DNA of 64,000 nucleotides from Verrucomicrobiia bacterium (GCA_019634635.1 JAHCBB010000009.1:62001-126000), one strand, 5' to 3'; counted from the first letter of the stretch, positions 47,436 to 55,359 are shown. Program-made: numbers and translations. Notes: a model not told the origin generated them from the letters alone.

Positions 47436-47980
47436 GTCATGCCGAAGATCGCGTGGATCTGCGCCTGCTTCTCCTCGGGTGTCATCGTCGGGTCGCCCAC
47501 CACCCGCTCCGCTTCCTCGGCTTTGGCCGCCTTGGCCTGCAGCAGTTCCAGTTTGCCCTCGTCCACCGAGACCTTGCGCTCCAGCAGCTGCATCCGGATC
47601 CCCTCCAGGGCCGTACGCACTAGCGCGGGCAAGACCTTCATCTGGGCTGGCATCTCGCCACGGACCGAGATCTGAAGGATCAGGCGCTCCATCAGCTTGA
47701 CCAAGGTCGAAACGTCGGTCGGCGCTGCGGCCGCCATCTCGCCCACTTCCCGGGCGATCCGGGATCCTGTGGCCAGGTCGGCATACAGCCGCGCCTCCGC
47801 CTCGGCATGCAGCTCCTGCTCCTGGTAACCGGCCCACCAGTCGCTGAGCCGGCTGGGACTCACCTTGACCCCGACGGATGCCAACCGCTGCACGGCTTGG
47901 GCCAGCGTGAGCTTTTCCTCCGAAAACCACTTGGCGAGGTTCTCAACGTGGGCATCCAGTTTGGAGGGCACCTTTTTCAC
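47432..47980 (-). CDS. Terminase small subunit-like protein (Mu gp27 type)
   Basis: 182 aa from a GTG that overlaps the methylase stop. Helix-turn-helix-like N-terminus (KLTLAQAVQRLASVGVKVSPSRLSDWW) followed by a long helical region for oligomerisation. DUF3486-like proteins in this position are the small terminase subunits of Mu-like phages, recognising DNA for packaging. Confidence 0.75.
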   Translation of the reverse strand: MKKVPSKLDAHVENLAKWFSEEKLTLAQAVQRLASVGVKVSPSRLSDWWAGYQEQELHAEAEARLYADLATGSRIAREVGEMAAAAPTDVSTLVKLMERLILQISVRGEMPAQMKVLPALVRTALEGIRMQLLERKVSVDEGKLELLQAKAAKAEEAERVVGDPTMTPEEKQAQIHAIFGMT

Positions 47981-48759
47981 CGCGGGGTGACGATGAGTTC
48001 GCCGAACTTGATGCCTTTGGTGGTCCGGCGATTTGCCAGGCCGTTGACCGTCGCAATCTGGCGGACCGTGCAATCTTCAAACAGGCGACGGTTGGGGTCG
48101 GAGTCGTTGATCGTGAGGATCCAGCGGCCCCGGAGCCGATCCAGGCGACCCCTCAACTGAACCATTTCCTGCTGTGACCAGCCTTGGTACGCCCCTGTCG
48201 GGGCATCCACATACGGAGGGTCCAGGAAAAAGACCGTCCGCTCGGAATCGTAGTTCTGCAGGCAGCGCTCGTAGGGGAGATTCTCGACGACGACCTTATT
48301 GAGCCTCCGTCGAACGGCCTCCAGGCGTTGGCCGACCTCGTCGCGATCGAACCCGACGCCGCCTCCAGGAGTTTTGGAGACCCCGAAGGAGGTCATCTGT
48401 CCGCCGAAGGAGATCCGGTTGCGGAGGAGAAATCGAGCGGCCCTCTGGATCTCGGTCAGGCCCGGCTGATCCCGGAAGTCAAAGAAGTCGCGACGGGAAG
48501 CGACAAACCACCGCATCTCCTCCAACAAGGCCGGCAGGTGGAAGTGTGCGTTGCGCATCAGTGCCACGATGTCGGTGTTCAGGTCGTTGACGACCTCCAC
48601 CGGATGACGGTCCTTGGCCAGCAGCAACGCAGCGCTCCCGGAGAACACCTCGCAGTAGCAATGCGCGTCTGCCGGCACCAACGGCAGCAGATGCTTGAGC
48701 ATCCGGCGCTTGGATCCAGGCCAGCGGAGAAGCGCCTTGGGAGCCTGAGGTGCAGTCAT
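47977..48759 (-). CDS. Phage N6-adenine DNA methyltransferase (D12/Dam class)
   Basis: 260 aa. Motif I-type LLRWPGSKRRMLKHLLPLVP with FSGSAALLLAKD, the ISFGGQMTSFG segment, and catalytic FFLDPPYVDAP. D12-class enzymes methylate adenine, in the Dam subgroup at GATC, but the target is not evident here. It probably protects phage DNA from host restriction or controls expression, as Mom does in Mu by another chemistry. Its start overlaps the stop of the next upstream gene (ATGA). Confidence 0.88.
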   Translation of the reverse strand: MTAPQAPKALLRWPGSKRRMLKHLLPLVPADAHCYCEVFSGSAALLLAKDRHPVEVVNDLNTDIVALMRNAHFHLPALLEEMRWFVASRRDFFDFRDQPGLTEIQRAARFLLRNRISFGGQMTSFGVSKTPGGGVGFDRDEVGQRLEAVRRRLNKVVVENLPYERCLQNYDSERTVFFLDPPYVDAPTGAYQGWSQQEMVQLRGRLDRLRGRWILTINDSDPNRRLFEDCTVRQIATVNGLANRRTTKGIKFGELIVTPR

Positions 48760-49019
48760 GAGCGGAGAGATTGCGCTTTGAGGGACCCCTTGGTGGTGAG
48801 CGTCCAGAACACCCCTTCGAGGTCCACTGTGGTGCCGGTGATGTATCCGGAAGTCTCCGCCTCAAGGATCGCCGCCTCCACATCGCCCCGGGTCGGCCGC
48901 GGGTGGAACCGCAGCGTCATCGCGTCCACCAGCAGATCCTGCTGCATCGGATTGCCGTCCATGGCCGCCAGGGCGACCAGGCAGCGTCGAGTCAAGTCAG
49001 CGCGAGACGGGGTGGTCAT
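48756..49019 (-). CDS. Small winged-helix-like protein
   Basis: 87 aa. The pattern of three helices followed by a beta wing (GVFWTLTTKGSLKAQSL) suggests a winged-helix DNA-binding fold. It lies directly upstream of the methylase with a 4-bp overlap and overlaps the upstream gene by 23 bp. A regulator of late genes is possible but unproven. Confidence 0.55.
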   Translation of the reverse strand: MTTPSRADLTRRCLVALAAMDGNPMQQDLLVDAMTLRFHPRPTRGDVEAAILEAETSGYITGTTVDLEGVFWTLTTKGSLKAQSLRS

Positions 49020-49350
49020 TGGCGTGTTGTTGCTGGTCGAAGCGCCCGGAAAGTCGGGAGATCTCCCGCAGGATCTCGTTGATGCGCTCGTGCGTCTTCA
49101 GGGCCCGATCCTCGCTGGCGTGGTTCAAGCGACGTTCCAGATCGGAGATATCCTCCGAGATGGAATCGAGCTGCATGCGGGTCTCGTTGATCCGCCGTTC
49201 CAGAGCCTCGACCTCACGCCTCGTGGCGAAGACCCCCACGAGTGCCACCAACGACGACAGGGGTCCCGACGCCGCCAGCAAGCCGGCAAACCACAGGACG
49301 CCCGTTGGCAAACCCGGTTCGGTTGCCGCCGCCAGAAACATGGGGCTCAT
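48997..49350 (-). CDS. Membrane-anchored coiled-coil protein, possible spanin
   Basis: 117 aa. One hydrophobic segment at about residues 15-42 (VLWFAGLLAASGPLSSLVAL) then a long heptad helix (EALERRINETRMQLDSISED and on to about 105). A single membrane anchor with a coiled coil fits an inner-membrane spanin or a lysis accessory. No partner lipoprotein gene is nested here. Confidence 0.6.
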   Translation of the reverse strand: MSPMFLAAATEPGLPTGVLWFAGLLAASGPLSSLVALVGVFATRREVEALERRINETRMQLDSISEDISDLERRLNHASEDRALKTHERINEILREISRLSGRFDQQQHANDHPVSR

Positions 49351-49359
49351 GGACGCAGG

Positions 49360-49581
49360 TCAATTGCTCTCCTCTGGAGGTGGGATCAGCTCGAAGAGAT
49401 CTGCAAACTCCGCGGGAATCCACCGGGTGGGCAGTTCGTCCACTCCTTCACGCTTGGAGTCCACGAAGTCCTCGCCAACGGCCACGATTTCGAACCGGTT
49501 GGGCGGTTGCTTGTCGTGCGGGCCATACTTGATCACGTGGCGGTGGCGGTAGATGGCGCCAACGGTTGGGGGGGTGTTCAT
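49360..49581 (-). CDS. Small phage protein (DUF1653-like size)
   Basis: 73 aa from ATG 49581: an SH3-like pattern of strands (VGAIYRHRHVIKYGPHDKQP, FEIVAVGEDFVDSKREG) and an acidic tail. Unknown. The frame extends upstream but overlaps the next gene, so the internal ATG is preferred. Confidence 0.55.
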   Translation of the reverse strand: MNTPPTVGAIYRHRHVIKYGPHDKQPPNRFEIVAVGEDFVDSKREGVDELPTRWIPAEFADLFELIPPPEESN

Positions 49582-49616
49582 GGGTGTGGTGGAGGTTCCG
49601 GGGGGGCGATCGATGA

Positions 49617-49811
49617 TCAGCGGCGGGCGCGGGATGGCGTGCGGCCACTCGGCTGCCAGTGCGCTGCGGTTTCGAATGCGGCCTTGGTCTTGGCGCGATA
49701 CGCGGCCTCCTGGGCGGGGGTCCACTCCCCCTTGCGCTGCGCCTCATCGCGCAGCTTCATGGCCAGGTTGATCAGGGCGGTGGCGGTATTGATTGCGAGG
49801 ATGGGATCCAT
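49617..49811 (-). CDS. Small phage protein
   Basis: 64 aa, one amphipathic helix region (AINTATALINLAMKLRDEAQ) and a basic tail. It sits between the holin-like gene and the SH3-like gene, and similar short proteins sit in lysis cassettes of related phages. Function unknown. Confidence 0.5.
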   Translation of the reverse strand: MDPILAINTATALINLAMKLRDEAQRKGEWTPAQEAAYRAKTKAAFETAAHWQPSGRTPSRARR

Positions 49812-49854
49812 GGGAGGGTTGATGGAGGGCGTTGTGAAGACTGGTCAGCAGAGG

Positions 49855-50427
49855 TCAGGGGGTGGCGATTCGTGCGCGGGCCTCCATGGCGGCATCCGCC
49901 ATGCCCTGCAGCGTCGCCAGCCATGTGAGCAAGGCGTCGTGGCTAGACGCGTCGCGCGCCTGCTTGTAGGCCGCGAGGGCCTGCAGCGCGCCGTCATGCG
50001 CCGGCGGGTACGTGGTGCGGAGCGTGTCGGCCACGGCGGTCACCTGGTCGGAGAGCACGTCCCGATTGGCGTGCTCCCAGGCCAGGAATGTGTCCACCGT
50101 GTTGAAGGACGTTGTCAGGGCCTTCTCCGAGTTGAGTGCGACGCCTCCACCACTGCCCGCGCACCCGGCGAGCATCAGCCCTGCAAAGAGGGCGCAGCCC
50201 ACCAGCACGGGAGCCAAGGTGGACGGGGGGGTCTCGGGAGGACCCGCCTGGCCCGCGGCCGGCTGGCGGCGCTTGGCCCAGAGGGACCAGCCAATGCCGG
50301 CGAGGGTCAGGAGGGCGCCCACCCCCTGCTCCATTTCGGAGGAGGTGAGGGAGCCAGAAGTGACGAGTCCACCGCCAGCAACGGTCAGGAGGTGGCGTAC
50401 GATGCCGAGGAGGGATTCGCGATTCAT
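49855..50427 (-). CDS. Holin-like membrane protein fused to a lipobox segment
   Basis: 190 aa from ATG 50427. The N-terminal ~50 residues (MNRESLLGIVRHLLTVAGGG, then EQGVGALLTLAGIGWSLWAKRR) resemble the Pam3-gp28-type putative holins: two short hydrophobic stretches and a basic end. After a Pro/Ala linker comes LFAGLMLAGCAGSGG, a textbook lipobox with Cys at about residue 94, then an ~95-aa helical periplasmic-type region. Either this is a fusion of holin and lipoprotein, or a separate gene starts inside. It is the first gene of the leftward late operon. Confidence 0.65.
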   Translation of the reverse strand: MNRESLLGIVRHLLTVAGGGLVTSGSLTSSEMEQGVGALLTLAGIGWSLWAKRRQPAAGQAGPPETPPSTLAPVLVGCALFAGLMLAGCAGSGGGVALNSEKALTTSFNTVDTFLAWEHANRDVLSDQVTAVADTLRTTYPPAHDGALQALAAYKQARDASSHDALLTWLATLQGMADAAMEARARIATP

Positions 50428-50599
50428 CCGCGCTGGCATACCCCGGCCCGCCTACGGATGCCCGTTCGCGAGGCAGCCGAACGTGCTCAGCGGAGAAGTT
50501 GACCGGCACCAGAAATTCCGGATCAATTGCGGCGCCTATGCTACGCAAACCATTCTCCGTGCATGCCGGGCCGACCCGCCAAGCGGACGCGATCTGCCC
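50428..50599. promoter_or_regulatory. Divergent intergenic region between the late operon and the accessory cassette
   Basis: 172 bp that must hold the promoter of the leftward late operon and of the rightward cassette. I saw no consensus sigma-70 pair and no clear palindrome, which would fit an activator-dependent late promoter. Confidence 0.4.
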
Positions 50600-51580
50600 A
50601 TGAAAGGAAAGCCCAAGACTGCAAATTACCGCCGGTGCGAGATTCAATCCCATCCGCCCCAGGACGAGAACCTCCAAAATCTCCTTTCCGAGGCCATTCG
50701 CCGAGTGCAATTGCCGCATTTCCGCGAAGTTGGGATCGGCAATAGCACTCGCCACTTACTCACCAGTATCCAAACAAAAGAGAAGTGCCTCTGCGGAGAA
50801 TTGGTGAAGTACAGTCCGGGGCGCCATGTTCCTCTGGTTGGAATTCAGGAGGAAGGCCGCCCTTGGCAGGGAACCGCACCGCCCAAGGATTCCAATGGAA
50901 TCCCTCGAAACCTACAGGAACAACACCTGGTTTTCGCGGTTCGAGAGAACCACGTTGCCGTAATTCAAAGTCGTGAACTGGACATCTCGAACCTAAACGA
51001 CTTCCTCCTTTGGTTGATTCAGAACGCTGAGCCCAGTTCCAAGCGAATGATCGCACTAAAAAACGTGCCGAATGCCACAGCCATCGAGAAACTGAAGCGG
51101 TCGAACGAGATTCGCGCCATCGAGCTCTCGGGACACGCCTTTCGAAAGTTCCGAGAACCGCTTCCCGAAGGCCATCCAGATCGGAAAGGTAATCGGAAGT
51201 ACGTTCGGCGAATTGAAGTCTCGCAATGGCATCGCGAGATACTGGACCGTCTCGGGATCGGGGGCCCAATTCTTGATCAGATGACCAAGGACGGAGCCGA
51301 TCCAGGGTCTCTTTCCATTTCAATCGAACTACGCTACAGGGGCCGGAAAGATGGTGATGCGCAAAACTTGCTCAGGAGCTTATCGGCTTCAGTCGGGGGA
51401 ATCGAAGGGCTCGATACGACGATTCTCCTTGGCGGAAAATCGAAGATCCAAGGAAACGAGCTCACTGTCGCCGAGCCAATTCAGGTACACCACCATGATG
51501 GAAACATGTCCGTCGACGATGCGATGGCGCGCCTTGCTGAGTGGTTGATGAACACGATTCGGAATAAAGGGGTGTTGTAG
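50600..51580 (+). CDS. Unknown protein of the accessory cassette
   Basis: 326 aa from ATG 50600. Visibly less GC-rich than the phage core. It begins with a possible RHH/helix start, then LPHFREVGIGNSTRHLLTSI, a middle QEQHLVFAVRENHVAVIQSR with alternating strand pattern, and ends in HHHDGNMSVDDAMARLAEWL. No catalytic motif was recognised. It resembles in style the soluble member of two-gene phage-defence pairs (such as the DUF4868-type protein of Kiwa), but no motif proves this. It is followed after 1 bp by a membrane-protein gene, so the two are a unit. Confidence 0.65.
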   Translation: MKGKPKTANYRRCEIQSHPPQDENLQNLLSEAIRRVQLPHFREVGIGNSTRHLLTSIQTKEKCLCGELVKYSPGRHVPLVGIQEEGRPWQGTAPPKDSNGIPRNLQEQHLVFAVRENHVAVIQSRELDISNLNDFLLWLIQNAEPSSKRMIALKNVPNATAIEKLKRSNEIRAIELSGHAFRKFREPLPEGHPDRKGNRKYVRRIEVSQWHREILDRLGIGGPILDQMTKDGADPGSLSISIELRYRGRKDGDAQNLLRSLSASVGGIEGLDTTILLGGKSKIQGNELTVAEPIQVHHHDGNMSVDDAMARLAEWLMNTIRNKGVL

Positions 51581-51581
51581 G

Positions 51582-52106
51582 ATGCGCGACCAGCTTCAAT
51601 CGGGAAGAGGGCGCTTGGGGATTTCATTGGCCGCATTCGCGGTGATGGCAGTCGCGATGGGCTTGGCTTGGGGAAGTCTCCGGGCCGGCGGAATCCAGCC
51701 CTTGGAAGCGATGCAAAAGGTTGCATTCGTGGTGGCGACTTTTTCAGTCACGGCATATAACTTGAGAACTCGCGTAGTCGACTTGGTGGTTAGATGGGAT
51801 GCACCGCCCAGGCAGCTGAGTCGGCTCGCCGGCATAGCGCGCGATTGTGGCGAGAGACTCACCGCCTTGGTCCTGTACTTCACGATCTGTGCGACCGCTA
51901 TGGGGGCTGGCGGATTCCTGCCACAGGACAACCCCATCGCCAAGTGGGTTGCCTCGGCTTTGGCAGGCTTGTTTGCCTGGTCCTTTGTCCAGTTTGTCTA
52001 CATCGTGTTCGCCTTCGAGCGCTTGGAACGTGCCGCCCTTCAGGAAGCGGAAGAAGCCAGTCGCCGGAAGGAGGCCGAGCGCCTCTCTGGCGGCAGAGGT
52101 GGATAA
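51582..52106 (+). CDS. Multi-pass membrane protein paired with the upstream unknown
   Basis: 174 aa with four hydrophobic segments (starting about residues 14, 45, 93 and 122, e.g. ISLAAFAVMAVAMGLAWG and ASALAGLFAWSFVQFVYIVF), and a charged C-terminal coiled coil (AALQEAEEASRRKEAERL). Starts 1 bp after the upstream stop. No known family recognised. A soluble protein paired with a four-helix membrane protein is the plan of several exclusion or abortive-infection systems; this is inference. Confidence 0.65.
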   Translation: MRDQLQSGRGRLGISLAAFAVMAVAMGLAWGSLRAGGIQPLEAMQKVAFVVATFSVTAYNLRTRVVDLVVRWDAPPRQLSRLAGIARDCGERLTALVLYFTICATAMGAGGFLPQDNPIAKWVASALAGLFAWSFVQFVYIVFAFERLERAALQEAEEASRRKEAERLSGGRGG

Positions 52107-52273
52107 CACGGCGAGATCGCTTTGCGATCGCCCCGGCAGCCCCGGACCTTAGAACCATTTCCCGATGGGGGCTTCGGAACTTCCGCAAACTCCAAGGCCG
52201 AGCGCCATTGCCAATTGGGCGCTCCAGACGACGCGGGATTGACGGTCGAGAGGAGCTAGAGCAGCCTCAGCAG

Positions 52274-52789
52274 ATGTCGATCGCCCTGTTGAACCCCGTC
52301 GAGCCAATCAAAGTCGAGAACAGCATTCTCCACGCCCGGATTCCGTTGGTGGAAGGATTTGTCCTCGAATTTCATGGAGTGACAAAGACCCAGCTTCCCG
52401 AAGAGGGCGCAAAACTATGTTCCCGAATGGTGGTCAGAAAGCCCGAGGATCCTGAGACTGAAGCGCCGATCGTTGAACTCGAATTTGGACCGGATCGAAT
52501 GCCTCCTGCTTGCTTGGCACTATTTCGGAAAGCCATCGACCAACTTGAAGAAGCGGCGAGAATCCTTGGAACAGAGATCGATCCACCGCGCGGTCGGAAG
52601 CTGTCCATGGAGTTACCGGTTGGCATGGGATACGTTATTTGGTCGCGGAATGATGGAGTGGGCGTCAGCGTTGACAGGTTTCTGACCCTGCAGAACAGGT
52701 GGTTCAAGATCGCGAACGATCAAATCGAGGACTTGAAGATCGGACTCGTGAACGCCCACGAACACTTTCGCGCCGAATCCGTTTCCTGA
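52274..52789 (+). CDS. Unknown protein, third gene of the accessory cassette
   Basis: 171 aa from ATG 52274. Alternating strands and a helix (ACLALFRKAIDQLEEAARIL), ending in a short helical tail. No known motif; acidic overall. A 167-bp gap separates it from the membrane-protein gene. The frame is open much further upstream, but that part is shadow of the membrane protein. Confidence 0.55.
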   Translation: MSIALLNPVEPIKVENSILHARIPLVEGFVLEFHGVTKTQLPEEGAKLCSRMVVRKPEDPETEAPIVELEFGPDRMPPACLALFRKAIDQLEEAARILGTEIDPPRGRKLSMELPVGMGYVIWSRNDGVGVSVDRFLTLQNRWFKIANDQIEDLKIGLVNAHEHFRAESVS

Positions 52790-53363
52790 TCGGTTGTGGA
52801 TTTTCGCCGGCGGCCCAGTCGGCAAAATCAACTTGAAGCCCGAAAAAAAGGGGGCGGCCACGCACTACCAGGCCCTCAACACCACCCCGGGGGAGCCATC
52901 GAAACCTGCGTATGGCCCCTTGGGAGTGCAAGAGGGCAGCATGGCAAAATTTAATTCCCGCATCGTGCGGGAATTACAACCGCCTCACTTTCAGAAGGTT
53001 GCCGGTTTGGGTTATTGCGGGACCGATTCGGTTGCTGCTGCCCTACCACGCTCTCGGTTGCGTTTGCGAAATTGCTCAAAATCGCAAACTGAACCATCCG
53101 TTCCGCTCGCTCAATTTGGAACCGTTAAGCCCAATACCATTCCCGCACGCTATGCTCACTGGTTTGGTGGTGAGGATCTTGTGAGCAACGTTGTCTTGCT
53201 GCCGAGCACCTCGTCGCAAGGTTCCGACCCACCCCTGAATCAAGGATGAGCTCCAAAAACAGCCGTATTCGCGATGTTACGTGCGCCGGTTCGCTTTCGT
53301 CGGTACTCGCGCAGCCAAAGCATGTGAGGAGGCGAATCATGTGTACGCTCTGGGCTCAGTTCC
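52790..53363. other. Non-coding region between cassette and switch
   Basis: About 570 bp without a credible gene. The longest frame (52794-53249) has poor codon structure, although its middle (VRELQPPHFQKVAG) faintly echoes RRVQLPHFREVG of the 326-aa cassette protein, so it may be a decayed copy of that region. It contains the perfect hairpin at 52952-52976 and a further ATTCCCGCA at 53139-53147. Confidence 0.45.
52952..52976. promoter_or_regulatory. Perfect 11-bp inverted repeat, operator or hairpin
   Basis: TAATTCCCGCA and its exact complement flank a TCG loop. No T-tract follows, so an operator or an RNA hairpin is as likely as a terminator. The core ATTCCCGCA recurs at 53139-53147. Confidence 0.6.
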
Positions 53364-53669
53364 TCATTTTGGGCGCTTCCTTCTCGCGCGCGACTTCCCC
53401 TCGTCGGCGCCGGGGTCGCCGGTAACGGTCGGGCGCGCGCGCTCGCTGCGCCCGTCAGACGGCGGCAGAATTTTGCGCCATTCAGGCGGCATCACGATAG
53501 ACCCGTCGATCTGGACGACCTGGTCGCAGAACGATTTCGCCAGAAGCCGGATCAAGGCCGATTTCGATGTTCCCAGGATGGCCGCAGCGCTCCGTAAACG
53601 ACTATCCGTTTCCGGGTCCAGACGAATCGGGAGCTGCGATCCAAGTGCCACGGGCAAGCTGTGTAGCAT
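53364..53669 (-). CDS. Ribbon-helix-helix regulator, leftward (repressor candidate)
   Basis: 101 aa. Residues ~12-50 form an RHH domain: strand QLPIRLD, helix TDSRLRSAAAI, turn GTSK, helix SALIRLLAKSF. The C-terminal half is a charged tail (GKSRARRKRPK). It shares the pattern LP-x-RL...T-x-SRL...A...G...S..L-R with the divergent RHH gene at 53732, so the two are paralogues. Its ATG lies inside one of three TGTGTAGC operator half-sites. In this position Mu carries its repressor c; a lysogeny repressor role is inferred. Confidence 0.65.
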   Translation of the reverse strand: MLHSLPVALGSQLPIRLDPETDSRLRSAAAILGTSKSALIRLLAKSFCDQVVQIDGSIVMPPEWRKILPPSDGRSERARPTVTGDPGADEGKSRARRKRPK

Positions 53670-53726
53670 TCAGAGTTTTTTTTCAAGAACGTCGTTGACG
53701 ACGTTGTGTAGCGTTGCTACACAACG
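53660..53726. promoter_or_regulatory. Switch operator region with nested palindromes
   Basis: Between the two divergent RHH genes. The element CGTTGTGTAGC-GTT-GCTACACAACG is a perfect 11-bp inverted repeat at 53702-53726, and AACGTCGT-TG-ACGACGTT (53688-53705) is a perfect 8-bp one overlapping it. TGTGTAGC occurs at 53660-53667 and 53705-53712, and inverted at 53716-53723. A rightward promoter fits: TTGACG (53695-53700), 17 bp, TACACA (53718-53723), its -10 inside the palindrome. Transcription would start next to the ATG at 53732. Confidence 0.7.
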
Positions 53727-53731
53727 CCCGC

Positions 53732-53941
53732 ATGAAACGCCGATTTGGTGAGACCCTGCCAGTGAGACTGCCGAGTGCTACCAACAGTCGTCTTATCCGG
53801 ATCGCGAAAGTCACGGGCCTCAACAGATCGGACGTACTGCGCATTGCGCTGGCCCACGGCTTGCCGCGAATCGAGGCGGGAGAGCTTTCGATCGGTGAAT
53901 CCGACCTCATCGCAAGGTCCGCCCCGGGAGGTGGGAAGTGA
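53732..53941 (+). CDS. Ribbon-helix-helix regulator, rightward (first early gene)
   Basis: 69 aa from ATG 53732; an in-frame TTG at 53714 lies inside the palindrome. RHH domain at residues ~7-44: strand ETLPVRLP, helix TNSRLIRIAKVTG, turn LNRS, helix DVLRIALAHGL. Paralogue of the leftward RHH gene. It is the first gene of the rightward early operon, the place of the Ner-type regulator in Mu, so a Cro/Ner-like role is inferred. Its stop overlaps the start of the next small gene. Confidence 0.65.
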   Translation: MKRRFGETLPVRLPSATNSRLIRIAKVTGLNRSDVLRIALAHGLPRIEAGELSIGESDLIARSAPGGGK

Positions 53942-54054
53942 TTGTCAGTGTGTGCATCACCCTCGGCGCCTTGTCGGTGATCTCCGCAATTGCAGTTCTA
54001 GCCGGACAATTCGCCGGAATGCAGAACAGGGAAGACCAAGACTCGGAATCTTGA
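53938..54054 (+). CDS. 38-aa single-pass membrane protein
   Basis: Starts at GTG 53938, overlapping the RHH stop (GTGA), and its stop overlaps the next ATG (TGATG). Hydrophobic through most of its length (VCITLGALSVISAIAVLAG) with an acidic tail. The double overlap supports translation. The function is unknown. Confidence 0.5.
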   Translation: MIVSVCITLGALSVISAIAVLAGQFAGMQNREDQDSES

Positions 54055-54530
54055 TGGACCTCACCACCACATCGCCGACGCGCACGCGCACCTCGCATCT
54101 CGATGTATCGTCGGCCGTTTCCCTGGTGTCGGTGGACACGGCGCGAGCCGTCCTTGGGATGGACACCGAATCGGTGGCCGACCAGGTGGACCGTGGCCGC
54201 CTCCGATGGGTCTGGGATTTTGCCTCTCCGGGATCCGAAACGCGGAGGGAGCTGCGCTTCTGGGCGCTCGAGCTCGTGCGGTACCACTGCGATCCCGGGA
54301 CGATGTCCCCTCACCCTGAGGATCTGCTCCGTGTGATCGCCGAGGTCATCGGCCCCACCCCCGGCGGCCGGCAGCGAGCCGCGGTCCTCGCGATCCGCTT
54401 CTCGATCAGCGCCCAGCTCATCATGGACATGGTGCGCGCCGGGGTGTGGGCCGAAGACCGGGTGCAGCACACCCGATTCATCCGGCGGCACTCCCTCGAA
54501 AACTTCCTTCAAGCCCGATTGATCCAATGA
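54054..54530 (+). CDS. Early phage protein, possibly DNA-binding
   Basis: 158 aa from ATG 54054. The middle (SVDTARAVLGMDTESVADQVDRGRLRWVWDF) is patterned like a winged or MerR-type helix-turn-helix. A second helical region follows (AAVLAIRFSISAQLIMDMVRAG). Overlaps both neighbours by a few bases. Function unknown; an early regulator upstream of the transposase gene is likely. Confidence 0.6.
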   Translation: MDLTTTSPTRTRTSHLDVSSAVSLVSVDTARAVLGMDTESVADQVDRGRLRWVWDFASPGSETRRELRFWALELVRYHCDPGTMSPHPEDLLRVIAEVIGPTPGGRQRAAVLAIRFSISAQLIMDMVRAGVWAEDRVQHTRFIRRHSLENFLQARLIQ

Positions 54531-55357
54531 CTGCAGACCTCCCGACTCCATCCATCCCAGATCTCGCACTCGCCATCTCCCGGGTGACCACCGCCCAGAA
54601 CAGCTGGGACACCGTTCGGCGGTTCACGGATGCGGCCAATCGGTTCGAGCACGGGGCTGTGGCGTGCCGGGTGATGGCCGGGATCGCGCTGCTCGACCTG
54701 CACCAATCGCATGAGATCCGTGTCGGGAGACCCTCGGATGGCAATGCCGACCACCAACTTGCCTGGCCCGAAATCGTCAAACGCGAACTGGGGGTCAGCG
54801 ACGACACCGCCAGCCGCTGGATGAAGATGGCGGGCGCCGCCCTGCCGCGGCTCCAGAGTGGGGAGGCTGGCGAGGTCTTCCGGCAGTTGCTCACGATCCC
54901 GATCACCCAATTGACGGACTACCAGTGCAAGGTGCTGAACCAGGCGGTCGAGAAACTGGTGGATGGGCGGTCACAACTCGACTTCATGGAGAGCCTGGGG
55001 CTCATGGCTCCAGCTCTGCCGCGGGGCGGCGACCAATTCTGGGCTCAGTTTCTGCGGGAGCGCCACCCGGAGCTCATCGTGAACGGCAAGGTGCCGCCGC
55101 GCGGCAAAGCCGGGGCCCGCTCGAAGGAGATCCGGGAGGAATTCTCGAAGTGGATGCAGGCGCGGCTGAAGCCGAGCACACCGGAGCAGAAGCGACAGGC
55201 GGCACGGTCGCTCCTGCGGGAGATCGACAACGTGCTGATGTCGGCGGTGAACGCATCGGTGCTGGGGGTGCTCGAGCCCCAGGAGTTTGTGGGTACGGAG
55301 GCCGTGACCTCCATGTGGGTCCAACGGCTCAAGGCACTCATGAACCGGAAAGCCTGA
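54527..55357 (+). CDS. Early phage protein upstream of transposase
   Basis: 276 aa from an ATG that overlaps the previous stop (ATGA). Contains a helix-turn-helix-like stretch (VSDDTASRWMKMAGAALPRL). The C-terminal third is helical and basic. Only 2 bp before the transposase ATG. Family not recognised. A partner or regulator of transposition is plausible from position. Confidence 0.6.
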   Translation: MTADLPTPSIPDLALAISRVTTAQNSWDTVRRFTDAANRFEHGAVACRVMAGIALLDLHQSHEIRVGRPSDGNADHQLAWPEIVKRELGVSDDTASRWMKMAGAALPRLQSGEAGEVFRQLLTIPITQLTDYQCKVLNQAVEKLVDGRSQLDFMESLGLMAPALPRGGDQFWAQFLRERHPELIVNGKVPPRGKAGARSKEIREEFSKWMQARLKPSTPEQKRQAARSLLREIDNVLMSAVNASVLGVLEPQEFVGTEAVTSMWVQRLKALMNRKA

Positions 55358-55359
55358 AG

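Noticed and set aside
52794-53249. 151-aa plus-strand frame
   Set aside because: Poor codon structure, spans the perfect hairpin, and no ribosome site; only a faint echo of the neighbouring 326-aa protein.
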